DNA of 18,248 nucleotides from CAYYJR01 sp964472305 (GTDB taxonomy: Bacteria > Armatimonadota > Hebobacteria > CAIYQO01). The stretch lies in NCBI GenBank assembly GCA_964472305.1, contig CAYYJR010000039.1:1-18248 (forward strand), written 5' to 3'. Of this stretch, positions 1-8,165 are shown one piece after another. Numbering within the stretch: position 1 is the first letter of the stretch; each line of letters begins with the position of its first letter. The notes under the pieces are model-generated. The model saw only the letters and a list, made by a program, of their open reading frames with translations. It was not told the DNA's origin and did not search any database. A program made the position numbers and the translations under genes.

Positions 1-107
1 CCTTTCGTGGGCGCCCACGCGGACGTGAAATGCGCGTGTGCCCGCCGGGCAACAGGTCATCATCTGAGCATAGGCAGACTTGTCAATAAATACCGTCTGT
101 CCCCAAT
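1..107 (+). repeat. Right part of MITE-like element, copy A
   Basis: This is the right part of a short element whose left end lies outside the window. The terminal segment at 86-107 reads ATAAATACCGTCTGTCCCCA followed by AT and equals the right end of copy C (1783-1804). The interior, with GTGGGCGCCCACGCGGACGTG, matches copies B and C in the same orientation. The bases after the end (a repeated CCAATTATGC) are also shared with copy C, so the homologous unit may extend slightly beyond the inverted end. Confidence 0.8.
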
Positions 108-173
108 TATGCTCCAATTATGCCATGCCGTTAATGTTGAATGTTGATGCGTGGGTAAATAACATTACGAATT

Positions 174-1382
174 TTATTTCCCATTAATCCTGTTTGCAGT
201 GGCTTTTACAGCATTAAAAGCTAATACCTTATTCCCATATCTGAGTATGATTGCCCGACCGTCGTCTCTCCAGAACACTGACCGTCCTTTGGGTAAACTT
301 GCGTAATCAACCTTCTCTGGTGATTCCCATAATTGCGAAGCCATCCCTGCATTATCAAATAATAAAAGCATTATTGGTCCCGGTAAAGCATGATCGGCAA
401 AGGCGGCAACAATAACGCCTTGATCGTTGACATCAGTATACTGGAACCAGTAATCGAAATCTTTTCTATACAATGTATGCCAGAGAACACCTGGCTTAGC
501 TACATCAACCAGACCGATGAGACATTCCCCGCTGAATGTCAGCCATCGACCATTCGGTGAAAGCCGTAAGTTTTGCCCAGACCAGTCAGGTATTTCTATC
601 TTAGCCTTCGGCGTGCCGTCATCCAGGGAGAGGAGAATAAGCTGGCTTTTCTTCGTTGCTCTGTTTTGTATAGAAAGGATGACGCAATTTGCGCTTCCTG
701 AAATACAAACCTGCTCAACCATCCAACCTGGGTCGAGTACTTGTTTCCAGCGGATGTTCCCTTGAGATGTCAGTAACCAGCAAGTGGGTGATTTTTCATT
801 TGCTAAAGCTACGGCAACCACCCACTCCTTGTCAGCTATTGCAGTGTCAGCACGGTATCTCCCTCTAGTATTCACTTTCCATTGGGGTATCGGCTGTCCT
901 TGCAAATCGAAAATTTGAAGTGGCCCAGGTAACAATCCTTCGGAATCCATCGTGTGACACAGTATCAAACCTGCTTCATGACATAAATCAACACTATAAA
1001 CGGCTGGAATTGAAATTGTACGTTCTGGACCTGGCCGGATAATTCGCAAGGAATATGCTCTACGTTTGGTTTCTCTTGATATGATCGCAAGGCGTGTTGG
1101 CTGCCATCCAATATCGCTTATCGGAAGAGATGATTGTTTTTCATCTAGTGAAATTACATTTTCTTTTACCTCTCCTGTTACTGAAACTTCAAATAGTTTA
1201 TTTTTTGTCTGCGCCAACAACCAACCATTATCACCAGTCCAGAGTTCAGTTATTGACTCTGGGAGCGCAGCTAATGTAGTGACATCATTTGCTGCTTCCA
1301 CTCTTTTACAGATAAAGCAAAATAACAAAATAGCTATTAGTCCTATAGACCCGAACACAGTTGGATGATATTTTGCTAGCAT
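174..1382 (-). CDS. Exported beta-propeller-like protein of unknown function
   Basis: The product is 402 residues. The N-terminus has a short polar start, a hydrophobic segment at about residues 10-25 (GSIGLIAILLFCFICK) and a plausible signal-peptidase site after VEA near residue 30, so export or membrane anchoring is likely. The rest is rich in short beta-strand-like repeats with W and G turns (for example LRLSPNGRWLTFSG), as in WD40, PQQ or TolB-type propellers, but no family was recognised. The start is well supported: a full AGGAGGT lies seven bases upstream. Base composition is clearly more AT-rich than the genes from 1896 onward, which suggests separate origin. The gene is enclosed by copies A and B of a short repeated element; copy B begins 22 bases beyond the start codon, so its promoter must lie in or past that element. 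Confidence 0.7.
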   Translation of the reverse strand: MLAKYHPTVFGSIGLIAILLFCFICKRVEAANDVTTLAALPESITELWTGDNGWLLAQTKNKLFEVSVTGEVKENVISLDEKQSSLPISDIGWQPTRLAIISRETKRRAYSLRIIRPGPERTISIPAVYSVDLCHEAGLILCHTMDSEGLLPGPLQIFDLQGQPIPQWKVNTRGRYRADTAIADKEWVVAVALANEKSPTCWLLTSQGNIRWKQVLDPGWMVEQVCISGSANCVILSIQNRATKKSQLILLSLDDGTPKAKIEIPDWSGQNLRLSPNGRWLTFSGECLIGLVDVAKPGVLWHTLYRKDFDYWFQYTDVNDQGVIVAAFADHALPGPIMLLLFDNAGMASQLWESPEKVDYASLPKGRSVFWRDDGRAIILRYGNKVLAFNAVKATANRINGK

Positions 1383-1388
1383 TCAAAC

Positions 1389-1395
1389 ACCTCCT
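1389..1395 (-). promoter_or_regulatory. Strong Shine-Dalgarno for the 174-1382 gene
   Basis: On the minus strand the sequence reads AGGAGGT, then seven bases, then ATG at 1382-1380. It fixes the start codon of the propeller-like gene. It sits just outside the left end of element copy B at 1405. Confidence 0.75.
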
Positions 1396-1404
1396 CGGGA
1401 CGGT

Positions 1405-1575
1405 ATTGGGGACAGACGGTATTTATTCGTCGCCAGTATTCGACCTGCCGTGGACGTCCACGCGGACGTGCAATGCGCGTGCATCCGCTGCGCGCTCCCA
1501 GCGCGCGCCAGCCGGGTAACGGGGTCCGCATCCGAGCATGCGCAGATTTGTCAATCAATACCGTCGGTCCCCGAT
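1405..1575 (+). repeat. MITE-like element, copy B (171 bp)
   Basis: The left end at 1405-1426 begins ATTGGGGACAGACGGTATTT. The right end at 1554-1575 is a degenerate inverted copy (ATCAATACCGTCGGTCCCCG then AT). The interior shares GTCCACGCGGACGTGCAATG and GCCAGCCGGGTAAC with copy C but carries an extra stretch of about 25 bases (around CATCCGCTGCGCGCTCCCAG). Same orientation as the other copies. No open reading frame of note and no obvious target-site duplication. Confidence 0.8.
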
Positions 1576-1658
1576 ACCCCATTATACCTCATAGTAAGCC
1601 GATACTGATAACACTGTTTCTCACTGTCGGGAACAGTCGGGGGGGAATTGAGGGGACT

Positions 1659-1804
1659 ATTGGGGACAGACGGTATTTATTCCTCGCCTTTACTCGTCCT
1701 TTCGTGGGCGTCCACGCGGACGTGCAATGCGCGTGCGCCAGCCGGGTAACCTGTCCGCATCTGAGCAGGCGCAGACCTGTCAATAAATACCGTCTGTCCC
1801 CAAT
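1659..1804 (+). repeat. MITE-like element, copy C (146 bp) with perfect 22-bp inverted ends
   Basis: This is the best-preserved copy. Bases 1659-1680 and 1783-1804 are perfect 22-bp inverted repeats, starting ATTGGGGACAGACGGTATTT on the left. The interior contains small overlapping palindromes (CGTGG/CCACG and CGTCC/GGACG between 1704 and 1722) and no coding potential. It lies between the 174-1382 gene and the ABC permease. The 83 bases between copies B and C (1576-1658) hold only a weak 6-bp inverted repeat (ACTGTT/AACAGT). Confidence 0.88.
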
Positions 1805-1860
1805 TATGCTCCAATTATGCTCCACGCGTCGCGCAGGATGACCAGTTGCCGCATTTGCGC

Positions 1861-1866
1861 TATAAT
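1861..1866 (+). promoter_or_regulatory. Possible -10 box upstream of the ABC permease
   Basis: A consensus TATAAT lies 29 bases before the ATG at 1896, which suits a short leader. No convincing -35 hexamer is present at 16-18 bases upstream, so this rests on the -10 box alone. It is just downstream of element copy C, in the only untranslated gap before the GC-rich block. Confidence 0.3.
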
Positions 1867-1895
1867 CGCGCAAGTGCTTGCCAGGAAGGACGACG

Positions 1896-2945
1896 ATGGC
1901 GTGTTCCCCGCCGACGCTGCCGGTGTTGATGAAAGAGATGCGCTCGCGCATGCGCGGCAACCGGACGGCGTGGTTGCTGCTGACGTGCTGCGGGCTGGGG
2001 GTGGCGCTGGCGCTGGTGATTCTCACGCTGAACTGGCCGCACCCCGCCCTGCGGGAGCGTGTAGGCGCGTACCCGACCGGCATGGCCGAAATCGGCTCCG
2101 CCCTGCACCTCGGCATCACGTTGTTCGAGGGGGTGCTGGTGCTGCTGCTGACGCCGGCGCTCACCGCGGGGGTGCTCACCAGCGAACGCGAGCGACAGAC
2201 CTACGAATTCCTGCTGCTCACCCGCCTCTCCGCCGCCGGCATCGTGGCCGGCAAGCTGCTCTCCGCGCTCAGTTTCCTCGTCCTGCTGCTGCTGTGCCTG
2301 CTGCCGGTGGTCACGCTGGCGTTCATCTTCGGCGGCGTCTCGCCCGACCAACTGCTGGGCACGCAGGGCATCCTGTTCGCCATGCTGCTCGCCTACGGCG
2401 TCGTCGGCGTCGCCTGCTCCGCGCGCTGCCCCAAAACCTCCACCGCCGTCGCGGTGGCCTACGCCCTGTGCCTGGGGTACACGCTCTACCCGTGGCTGAT
2501 CGCCCTGAGCATCGAGCTGTTCGGCCACGCGGATGATTTGTTGATGATCCACTGCTTTCTGTTCGGGGTGGGCAGCGTGACGCTGGCGCTGTGCTATGGC
2601 GTCCTGCGGCTGTGGCGGTCGCGCCTCGCAAGCCTGCTGGCGCTGTTGCCGATCGCGGCAGGCCTGGCGTATGGCTTCGTTTTGCTGCTGCGCGCGGCGC
2701 CAAGCGACGGCATCATGATCCTCTTCGGCAATCCGCTGGGCACGCTGGCCATGGTGCTGAACGGCGGCAGCCCGGACAGCAACGGCGACACGCTGGGCCA
2801 TCCCTGGACCTTCCTGCGGTGGACTTGGCAGCCGACCGTGCCGCAATCCCACCTGTGCGCCTACGGCGCCCTGCTGCTCATCGCCGTCCTCGCGCTGGCG
2901 CACGCCGTGCGCCTGGTGCGGGAACACCGCCAGCCGCGAGGGTAG
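1896..2945 (+). CDS. ABC-2 type transporter permease
   Basis: The product is a 349-residue integral membrane protein. Hydrophobic segments lie near residues 26-45, 70-92, 121-147, 157-177, 183-203, 218-238, 246-266 and 321-338. Between the second and third is the conserved ABC-2 permease stretch (LTSERERQTYEFLLLTRLS, about residues 94-112), the acidic and basic coupling-helix region typical of this superfamily. ABC-2 permeases pair with a separate ATPase to move lipids, polysaccharides, proteins or drugs across the inner membrane; no ATPase gene is in the window, so the substrate is unknown. The ATG at 1896 is chosen over the upstream TTG at 1878 because AGGAAGGA at 1883-1890 precedes it by five bases. 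The extracellular loop near residues 267-315 is unusually long and contains GNP and NGG turns. Confidence 0.82.
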   Translation: MACSPPTLPVLMKEMRSRMRGNRTAWLLLTCCGLGVALALVILTLNWPHPALRERVGAYPTGMAEIGSALHLGITLFEGVLVLLLTPALTAGVLTSERERQTYEFLLLTRLSAAGIVAGKLLSALSFLVLLLLCLLPVVTLAFIFGGVSPDQLLGTQGILFAMLLAYGVVGVACSARCPKTSTAVAVAYALCLGYTLYPWLIALSIELFGHADDLLMIHCFLFGVGSVTLALCYGVLRLWRSRLASLLALLPIAAGLAYGFVLLLRAAPSDGIMILFGNPLGTLAMVLNGGSPDSNGDTLGHPWTFLRWTWQPTVPQSHLCAYGALLLIAVLALAHAVRLVREHRQPRG

Positions 2946-3347
2946 CGCGTGAGGCGGTAGCGGGTAAATGGGCTCAGCGCCTCTTTGTTCAGCAGAAGAA
3001 CGTGGCAGGCGATGATGTCTGTCACGTCCCTCTGTCTGTGCTCGTCAGCGATTCTCAGTCTGGAAACTCGGCCGTAGCGGGCGCGCGCTACCGACCAAGG
3101 TACCGACCAGGTGGTTGAGGGCAGGATGCCCGTATCGAAACCACACCGCCTTGTCCGCCGGGATAAATAGGCTCTGACCCCATTTTATCCGCTCGCTGAC
3201 GCCAAGAGGAAAGCGCGCGTCGCTGCCCAATTACTAGAGGACGATGCGATGACGCGCCTGGTCGGCTGAGGATGAGCGCGTGCTGACAGCACTGCGGCGA
3301 CGGCACGGTGGCGCACAATGCTTTTGCGTATCCGAAACGGGACGAGC
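2946..3347 (+). other. Intergenic stretch without a supported gene
   Basis: About 400 bases follow the permease. They hold one copy of a second repeat (3163-3186) and a near-duplicated CTACCGACCA/GTACCGACCA at about 3089-3109. Short open frames exist but have no start signal and no recognisable protein. Part of it (about 3200-3270) reads like the end of a lost coding region, but this cannot be assigned. Confidence 0.5.
3163..3186 (+). repeat. Second interspersed repeat (24 bp), copy 1
   Basis: The 24 bases begin ATAAATAGGCTCTGACCCCA and end TTTT. They recur exactly at 15856-15879 in the same orientation. The repeat is unrelated in sequence to the ATTGGGGACAG ends but sits in comparable intergenic positions. 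Confidence 0.75.
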
Positions 3348-5843
3348 ATGAAGATATGGTACAGGCGATTACTGCAACTGGGACAGGCGGCCGGTGCCGT
3401 GATCCTGTTGACGGCGGGGGCGGCGATGGCGTTTGATATTCCACGGATCGATGGAGATGACTGGGACCGGGCCTTCCGCCTCGAGCTGCTGGCGCCGGTC
3501 GATACGCCGCTGCGCGCGCCGGAGGAGTTCAGCGCGTCCGCCCGGCTCGGGTGGAACGACGACGGGCTGCGCGTCCGGGTGACGGTCGTCGGCACCGTCC
3601 GAAACGAGTCGGCGAAGCTCAACGAACTCTGGAAAGGCGACTCGGTCGAGATTTATCTTTCGCCGGCGCCGGACAGTCCGGACCGCTGTCAGTGGGTGAT
3701 CGCGCCGGGATTGGATCCGCGCTTCCCGGAACCGCGCTGGTTTCTGCACGATTACCGGATGGCCCAGCGGCTGAAAAAGCTGCCGGCCGCCGTCGCGGCG
3801 ACCAGCCGCCGGACGCCGACCGGCTATCAACTGGAGGTCACGTTGCCGTGGGCGTCCTTGGGGATTGTGCCGGCCCTCGGGCGCGAGGTGACCTGCCAGA
3901 TCATGGTCAGCAATTTCCTGCAAGACGGCCAACCGCAGGATCATCTGGTCTGGTATCCGATGTACGGCGCCTACAACGACTCGCGCAAGATGGTCCGCCT
4001 GCGCCTGGCCGCGACCGCGGCGGCGCCGGTGCGGGTGCGGGGCACCAGCCGGGTGGACCTGAGCGAACAACGGATGACGATTGCCGTGCTGGCCCCCGCG
4101 GCGCTGGCGGGCAAGACGGTCAGCGCCGGCACGCTGGCCGCCGCGCCGCTGGCCGCCGGCGCCGACGGCTACGCCCACGCCATCTTGAGCGGGCCCCTGC
4201 CGGATCTGTATGAAATCCCGCTGGAAATCGACGGCGACGTGGTGGACGTAGTGCCGCTGCGACTGCCGCCGGCCATGAGTCCGTCGCGGCGGATGACGCT
4301 GGAAACGGAGCTGAAAAACGGCGCGCTCGACATTGCCGCCGATTGCGCGGTACGCCGTCGGGTTCCTGGAGGGACCTGGGAGACGATCGCGCCGGACGCG
4401 CCGCTTCCGCCGGGCCAACTGTGCGAGTATGCGGTGTCCCGGCCTGGCGATTATTCCGCGGTGGATTACTTCTTTGCCGGGACCGCGGTGCCGGCCGTGG
4501 AACGGCGCGGCACCGCGCTACTCGTCGTCGAGCAGACGGCGGCGAAGGAACTTGCTCCCGAGATCCAGCGGCTGCTCATGGACTGGGTGGGGGACGGCTG
4601 GGAAGTGGGGAAGCAGGAAGTGGCCGCCCACCAGACGCCGGTCGAGGTGAAACGGCTGATCCAGGCGCACCCGGCCGACGCGGTGCTGCTGCTCGGGCGG
4701 GTGCCGGTGCCTTATGCGGGGAATTTCCTGCCCGACGGGCATCCGGACCACTGCGGTGCGTGGCCGGCTGATGTGTTCTACGCCACCGGCGATGAGGGGT
4801 GGACCGATACGGCCGTGCACCAGACCGACCCGCAGGTCAACGCCCGGCAACACAACGTGCCGGGTGACGGGAAGTATGACCAGAACGTGATTCCCGGGCC
4901 GGTGATCCGCGCCGTGGGCCGGGTGGATTTCCATGACATGCCGGTGTTCGGCGCGGACGAGTCGGCGTTGTTACGGCGCTATCTCGACCGGCTGCACGCA
5001 TACCGGCAGGGCACGCTGGCGGTCGAGGAACGCGGCTGGGTGCTGAACAGTTTTTACGGCCACCCCGAGCGGTTCGACTACAGCGGCTGGCAGAACCTGA
5101 CGACACTCCTCGGCGCGGCGCGCGTGTCCGACGCAAAGTGGCCAAATTTTCCGCGGGCGACGCAGCTCTGGTTTGCCGGGTGCGGATCGGGCGGTCCGGA
5201 CTGGATGGCCGGATTCGGAGGCACGAACGAACTCGTCAACCGCCCGCTGAACGCGGTGTTCACCCTGTTGTTCGGCAGTTACTTCGGCGACTGGGAGCTC
5301 CCGAACAACCTGATGCGGGGAGTGCTGGCCGCCGAGGGTGGGGCGCTGACCTGCGGCTGGGCGGGCCGCCCGCAGTGGTACGTGCATCCGATGGGCATGG
5401 GCGCGCCGATCGGCGACGGCTTGCGACTGACCCAGAACAACGGCGCCGATGGCTACCTGCCGACGGGCGCGTTCGCGCGCGGGGTGCACATCGCGCTGCT
5501 CGGTGATCCGACGCTGCGCATGCACCGGGTGCCGCCGCCGACGGAACTGCGCGTGGGCCGCCGCCGGCGCATGTCCGATCTGAGCTGGCATCCCTCGGTC
5601 CAGTCGGGAGTGCGCTACCATGTCTACCGGGCGGCGCAGGCACTTGGGCCTTACGAACGGTTGACCGATACGCCGATCGCCGCGTGCGAGTACCGGGATC
5701 GCCACGGCGCGCCGGGGCAGCACTACCTGGTGCGCGCCGTGGCGTTGCAGCACACGCCGACCGGCAGCTATTACAACCTCAGCCAGGGCGCGTTCCCAAG
5801 CCCGGACCTCAACGCGTCTGGCAGGCGAAAGACGAGTCACTGA
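3348..5843 (+). CDS. Exported C25 (gingipain-like) peptidase-family protein with CBM9-like and Fn3-like domains
   Basis: The product is 831 residues. Residues 1-28 are a signal peptide (basic start, hydrophobic core, AMA site before FDIP). Residues 30-222 resemble the CBM9/DOMON-type sugar-binding domain, with the strand pattern WKGDSVEIYLSP near 95-106. From about 400 to 725 the sequence follows peptidase C25: DAVLLLGRVPVPY, a GRVDF segment, a histidine at 572 (FYGHP), a cysteine at 612 (AGCGSGG) and the closing ALLGDPTLR motif at about 716-724. H572 and C612 are the likely catalytic pair, 40 residues apart. A C-terminal region of about 735-815 looks like a fibronectin type III domain (YHVYRA). 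The ATG at 3348 is preferred over 3318 because the signal peptide begins there; the upstream SD is weak (GGGACGAG). No propeptide processing site or sorting tail was recognised. It may be a protease or a non-peptidase C25 homologue. Confidence 0.7.
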   Translation: MKIWYRRLLQLGQAAGAVILLTAGAAMAFDIPRIDGDDWDRAFRLELLAPVDTPLRAPEEFSASARLGWNDDGLRVRVTVVGTVRNESAKLNELWKGDSVEIYLSPAPDSPDRCQWVIAPGLDPRFPEPRWFLHDYRMAQRLKKLPAAVAATSRRTPTGYQLEVTLPWASLGIVPALGREVTCQIMVSNFLQDGQPQDHLVWYPMYGAYNDSRKMVRLRLAATAAAPVRVRGTSRVDLSEQRMTIAVLAPAALAGKTVSAGTLAAAPLAAGADGYAHAILSGPLPDLYEIPLEIDGDVVDVVPLRLPPAMSPSRRMTLETELKNGALDIAADCAVRRRVPGGTWETIAPDAPLPPGQLCEYAVSRPGDYSAVDYFFAGTAVPAVERRGTALLVVEQTAAKELAPEIQRLLMDWVGDGWEVGKQEVAAHQTPVEVKRLIQAHPADAVLLLGRVPVPYAGNFLPDGHPDHCGAWPADVFYATGDEGWTDTAVHQTDPQVNARQHNVPGDGKYDQNVIPGPVIRAVGRVDFHDMPVFGADESALLRRYLDRLHAYRQGTLAVEERGWVLNSFYGHPERFDYSGWQNLTTLLGAARVSDAKWPNFPRATQLWFAGCGSGGPDWMAGFGGTNELVNRPLNAVFTLLFGSYFGDWELPNNLMRGVLAAEGGALTCGWAGRPQWYVHPMGMGAPIGDGLRLTQNNGADGYLPTGAFARGVHIALLGDPTLRMHRVPPPTELRVGRRRRMSDLSWHPSVQSGVRYHVYRAAQALGPYERLTDTPIAACEYRDRHGAPGQHYLVRAVALQHTPTGSYYNLSQGAFPSPDLNASGRRKTSH

Positions 5844-5946
5844 TCCTTCGGGACGAACACCCGGCCCATGGCTCAGCGCGGCTTTTTTGTTGCCCGTTGT
5901 GGCGGGTCTTCCATGCGGGCAGCATGGCATAAAGACGGAATACAAC

Positions 5947-7956
5947 ATGCGGTACGCAATGATAGGTCTTGCGGTCGTGGTAGGGATTGCCCTGACGCAC
6001 GCTTGGGCCGCAGAACAATCGAACAGGGGGAGGGCGATGAATGTGTTCGTCGAAAGGCGGGAAGTGGCTGTGATGCTGGTGAACTATTTTGAGGAGATGT
6101 GCCGCCCCAAACCGTTCGCGCTGCGCACGGGGGAGGAGCGCAAGGCGCACCAGCAGGCGCTGCGGCAGCGGCTGCTGGAATGCGCGGGGCTCTGGCCGCT
6201 GCCGGAGCGGGTGCCGCTGGATGTCCGCGTCTCGGCGCCGCTCGACCACGAGTGGTGCACGGTGCGCCGCGTGGCCTATCAACTCTGGCCCGAGGTCTAC
6301 AGCACGGGCCTGCTCTACATGCCGAAGCAGTTTGCCGACAAACCCGCTCCCGCCATTCTCCGCCCTCACGGCCACTGGGAGCACGGCAACGCGGACCCGC
6401 AGGAACAGAAGAGCTGCCTGGTCCTGGCCAAAATGGGGTACGTGGTCTTCGCAACGACGCAGAACCACTACGAGGATCTGCCGCTGGGCATCTCACACCA
6501 GACGCTGATGATCTGGAACAACATCCGCGCGCTGGACTATCTTGCCGGCCTCCCGGAGGTGGACGCCACGCGAATCGGGGTGGCTGGTTGCTCGGGTGGC
6601 GGGCTGCAGACCCAGATGCTCCTGGCGGTCGACGCGCGCGTCACGGTTGCCACCATCGTGGGCATGACCTGCGACTACCGCGAGATTGTCTTCCCCGGCG
6701 CCGCCCACTGTGACTGCAACCATTTTCCCAACATCATGCGCCACACCGACCAGCCGGAGTTGAGCGCCCTGGGCCTGCCGCGCGCCGTCCAGTACCTGAC
6801 GATGAATGACTGGACCGGTTCGTTCGAGACGAACAACTACCCGGCTCTGCGCAAGCTCTACGCGGCCAACGGTGTTGGGGATCGCGTGGACTGCAAGTAC
6901 TGGCCCACCGGCCACGACTACGCCCAGCCCAAGCGCGAGCGGATGTACTGGTGGATGGAGAAGTGGCTGCGGGGCAAGGATGCCGGCGGCGCAGTTCCCG
7001 AGCCCGAGGTCAAGACCTTCCCCATTGAGGAACTGGAGAAGCTCAAGGCCGATCTGAAAGGCGACAAGGGCTTCGGCCAGATCAGCCACCTCGTCGCGCA
7101 GCGGGCGGACGGCCCCCCAGCGTTCGCCAGCCGTGCTGACTGGCAAGCGTCTCGCCGGAAGATGCAAGGGGCGCTGCGCGAGATGCTCGGTGAGCCGCTG
7201 CCCTCCGGCGGCAACGCAAAGGTGGTCGGCACGGAGGAACAGCATGGCTTGTCCATCGAGCGGGTGCTTATACCGAGCGAAGGCACCATCCTGGTGCCCA
7301 CACTCGTGATCCGACCGGCCGCGGGCGCCCGCACCCTGCCCGTGGTCATCGTTTGCGGCGACGACGGAAAAGACGGGCTGCTGACCGATGAGCTGCGGAC
7401 CGTGGCCAGCGGCGGGAGCGTTGTTGTCTTGCCCGACGTGCGGTTCACGGGCGAATTGGCGTTTGGGGCGATGCCCGGCCTGGCGGATGGGTTGCTCACG
7501 TTCAAGCGCGCTTGCCCGATCGGCGAGGGCGATGCCGCGGCGTTTGAAGCCGCCTGGCAACGCAACGCCCTGCTCTGGGGCCGCCCGCTCGCCGGCATGG
7601 CCGCAACCGACCTGTGCGCCGTGCTGGACTATGTGACCGGGCGGAAGGAGGTCGACAAGGCCAGGATCACGTTGCGCGCGAAGGGCAACGTGGCCTTTGC
7701 CGCTCTCTTCGCCGCGGTGCGCGACGATCGCGTGGCCACGCTCGAGATTGACCTTGGCGGCCGTTGCTTCCGCACGCGGAACGCCCCCGTGGTACCCTCC
7801 ATCCTCCGCTACGGCGACGTGGCGCAGTGGGCGGCGCTCCTCGCCGACCGGCGGCTGACCCTTGCTGGTCTGCCCGCTGAAGGCGGCGACACGGGCTCAC
7901 TCAAAAAGGCTTTTCACATCGCAGGCAACGACGAGGGATTGCGCCTGGAACAGTAG
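5947..7956 (+). CDS. Exported tandem alpha/beta hydrolase (acetyl-xylan-esterase-like)
   Basis: The product is 669 residues. Residues 1-21 form a signal peptide ending HAWA. The first alpha/beta hydrolase domain (about 80-350) has the nucleophile elbow AGCSGGG with Ser216 and a likely catalytic histidine at 323 (TGHDY). A cysteine- and histidine-rich loop (AAHCDCNHFPN) lies between them. A second hydrolase-like domain (about 400-650) keeps the fold signature DVRFTGE at 497-503, but where a nucleophile serine is expected it reads ITLRAKGNVAFAALF (about 574-588) without any serine, so it is probably non-catalytic. Such double-hydrolase proteins are known in Planctomycetes and Verrucomicrobia and are often called acetyl-xylan esterases; the exact ester substrate cannot be told. 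It follows the C25-like gene by about 100 bases and precedes the GH28-like gene, which fits carbohydrate deacetylation. The start at 5947 is set by the signal peptide. Confidence 0.75.
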   Translation: MRYAMIGLAVVVGIALTHAWAAEQSNRGRAMNVFVERREVAVMLVNYFEEMCRPKPFALRTGEERKAHQQALRQRLLECAGLWPLPERVPLDVRVSAPLDHEWCTVRRVAYQLWPEVYSTGLLYMPKQFADKPAPAILRPHGHWEHGNADPQEQKSCLVLAKMGYVVFATTQNHYEDLPLGISHQTLMIWNNIRALDYLAGLPEVDATRIGVAGCSGGGLQTQMLLAVDARVTVATIVGMTCDYREIVFPGAAHCDCNHFPNIMRHTDQPELSALGLPRAVQYLTMNDWTGSFETNNYPALRKLYAANGVGDRVDCKYWPTGHDYAQPKRERMYWWMEKWLRGKDAGGAVPEPEVKTFPIEELEKLKADLKGDKGFGQISHLVAQRADGPPAFASRADWQASRRKMQGALREMLGEPLPSGGNAKVVGTEEQHGLSIERVLIPSEGTILVPTLVIRPAAGARTLPVVIVCGDDGKDGLLTDELRTVASGGSVVVLPDVRFTGELAFGAMPGLADGLLTFKRACPIGEGDAAAFEAAWQRNALLWGRPLAGMAATDLCAVLDYVTGRKEVDKARITLRAKGNVAFAALFAAVRDDRVATLEIDLGGRCFRTRNAPVVPSILRYGDVAQWAALLADRRLTLAGLPAEGGDTGSLKKAFHIAGNDEGLRLEQ

Positions 7957-8021
7957 GTTTGGGCCCACTGCACAGCATCACGACTGGCGAGGTCCGGTTA
8001 CGTGCAGCCCGCGGGTATCGC

Positions 8022-8027
8022 TATAAT
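8022..8027 (+). promoter_or_regulatory. Possible -10 box upstream of the GH28-like gene
   Basis: A consensus TATAAT in the context CGCTATAATGG lies about 140 bases before the start at 8166; the same CGCTATAAT occurs at 1858-1866 before the ABC permease. The -35 region is weak (TTACGT at 7998). The long leader that would follow has no recognised riboswitch or operator. Confidence 0.25.
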
Positions 8028-8165
8028 GGCTGCAGGGCATATGGCTCCATCGTCGCCTTGGGCGACACGGTATGCGGCTATCATAACGGGCGCTTGACGA
8101 ATTCTACCGTCCCAGATTGGCATTCACATCGTTAAACGGCATCTTGCATGCAAAGGAGCACACAC

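Noticed and set aside
1..1804. CRISPR array
   Set aside because: Repeats are over 100 bp, few and irregularly spaced around genes, and there are no cas genes.
1860..2927. 355-residue reading frame on the minus strand
   Set aside because: It is the antisense shadow of the GC-rich ABC permease; its product is a low-complexity Q/R/H-rich string without a plausible start.
5844..5946. Rho-independent terminator at the TTTTTT near 5883
   Set aside because: A T run follows GCGCGGC, but no good GC stem precedes it; the nearby GCCCG/CGGGT pair lies after the T run.
6493..7560. 355-residue reading frame on the minus strand
   Set aside because: It is antisense to the tandem hydrolase, which has recognised motifs and a signal peptide.
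7957..8165. Riboswitch or structured leader before GH28
   Set aside because: The leader has scattered GC palindromes but nothing matching a known riboswitch core that I can recognise.
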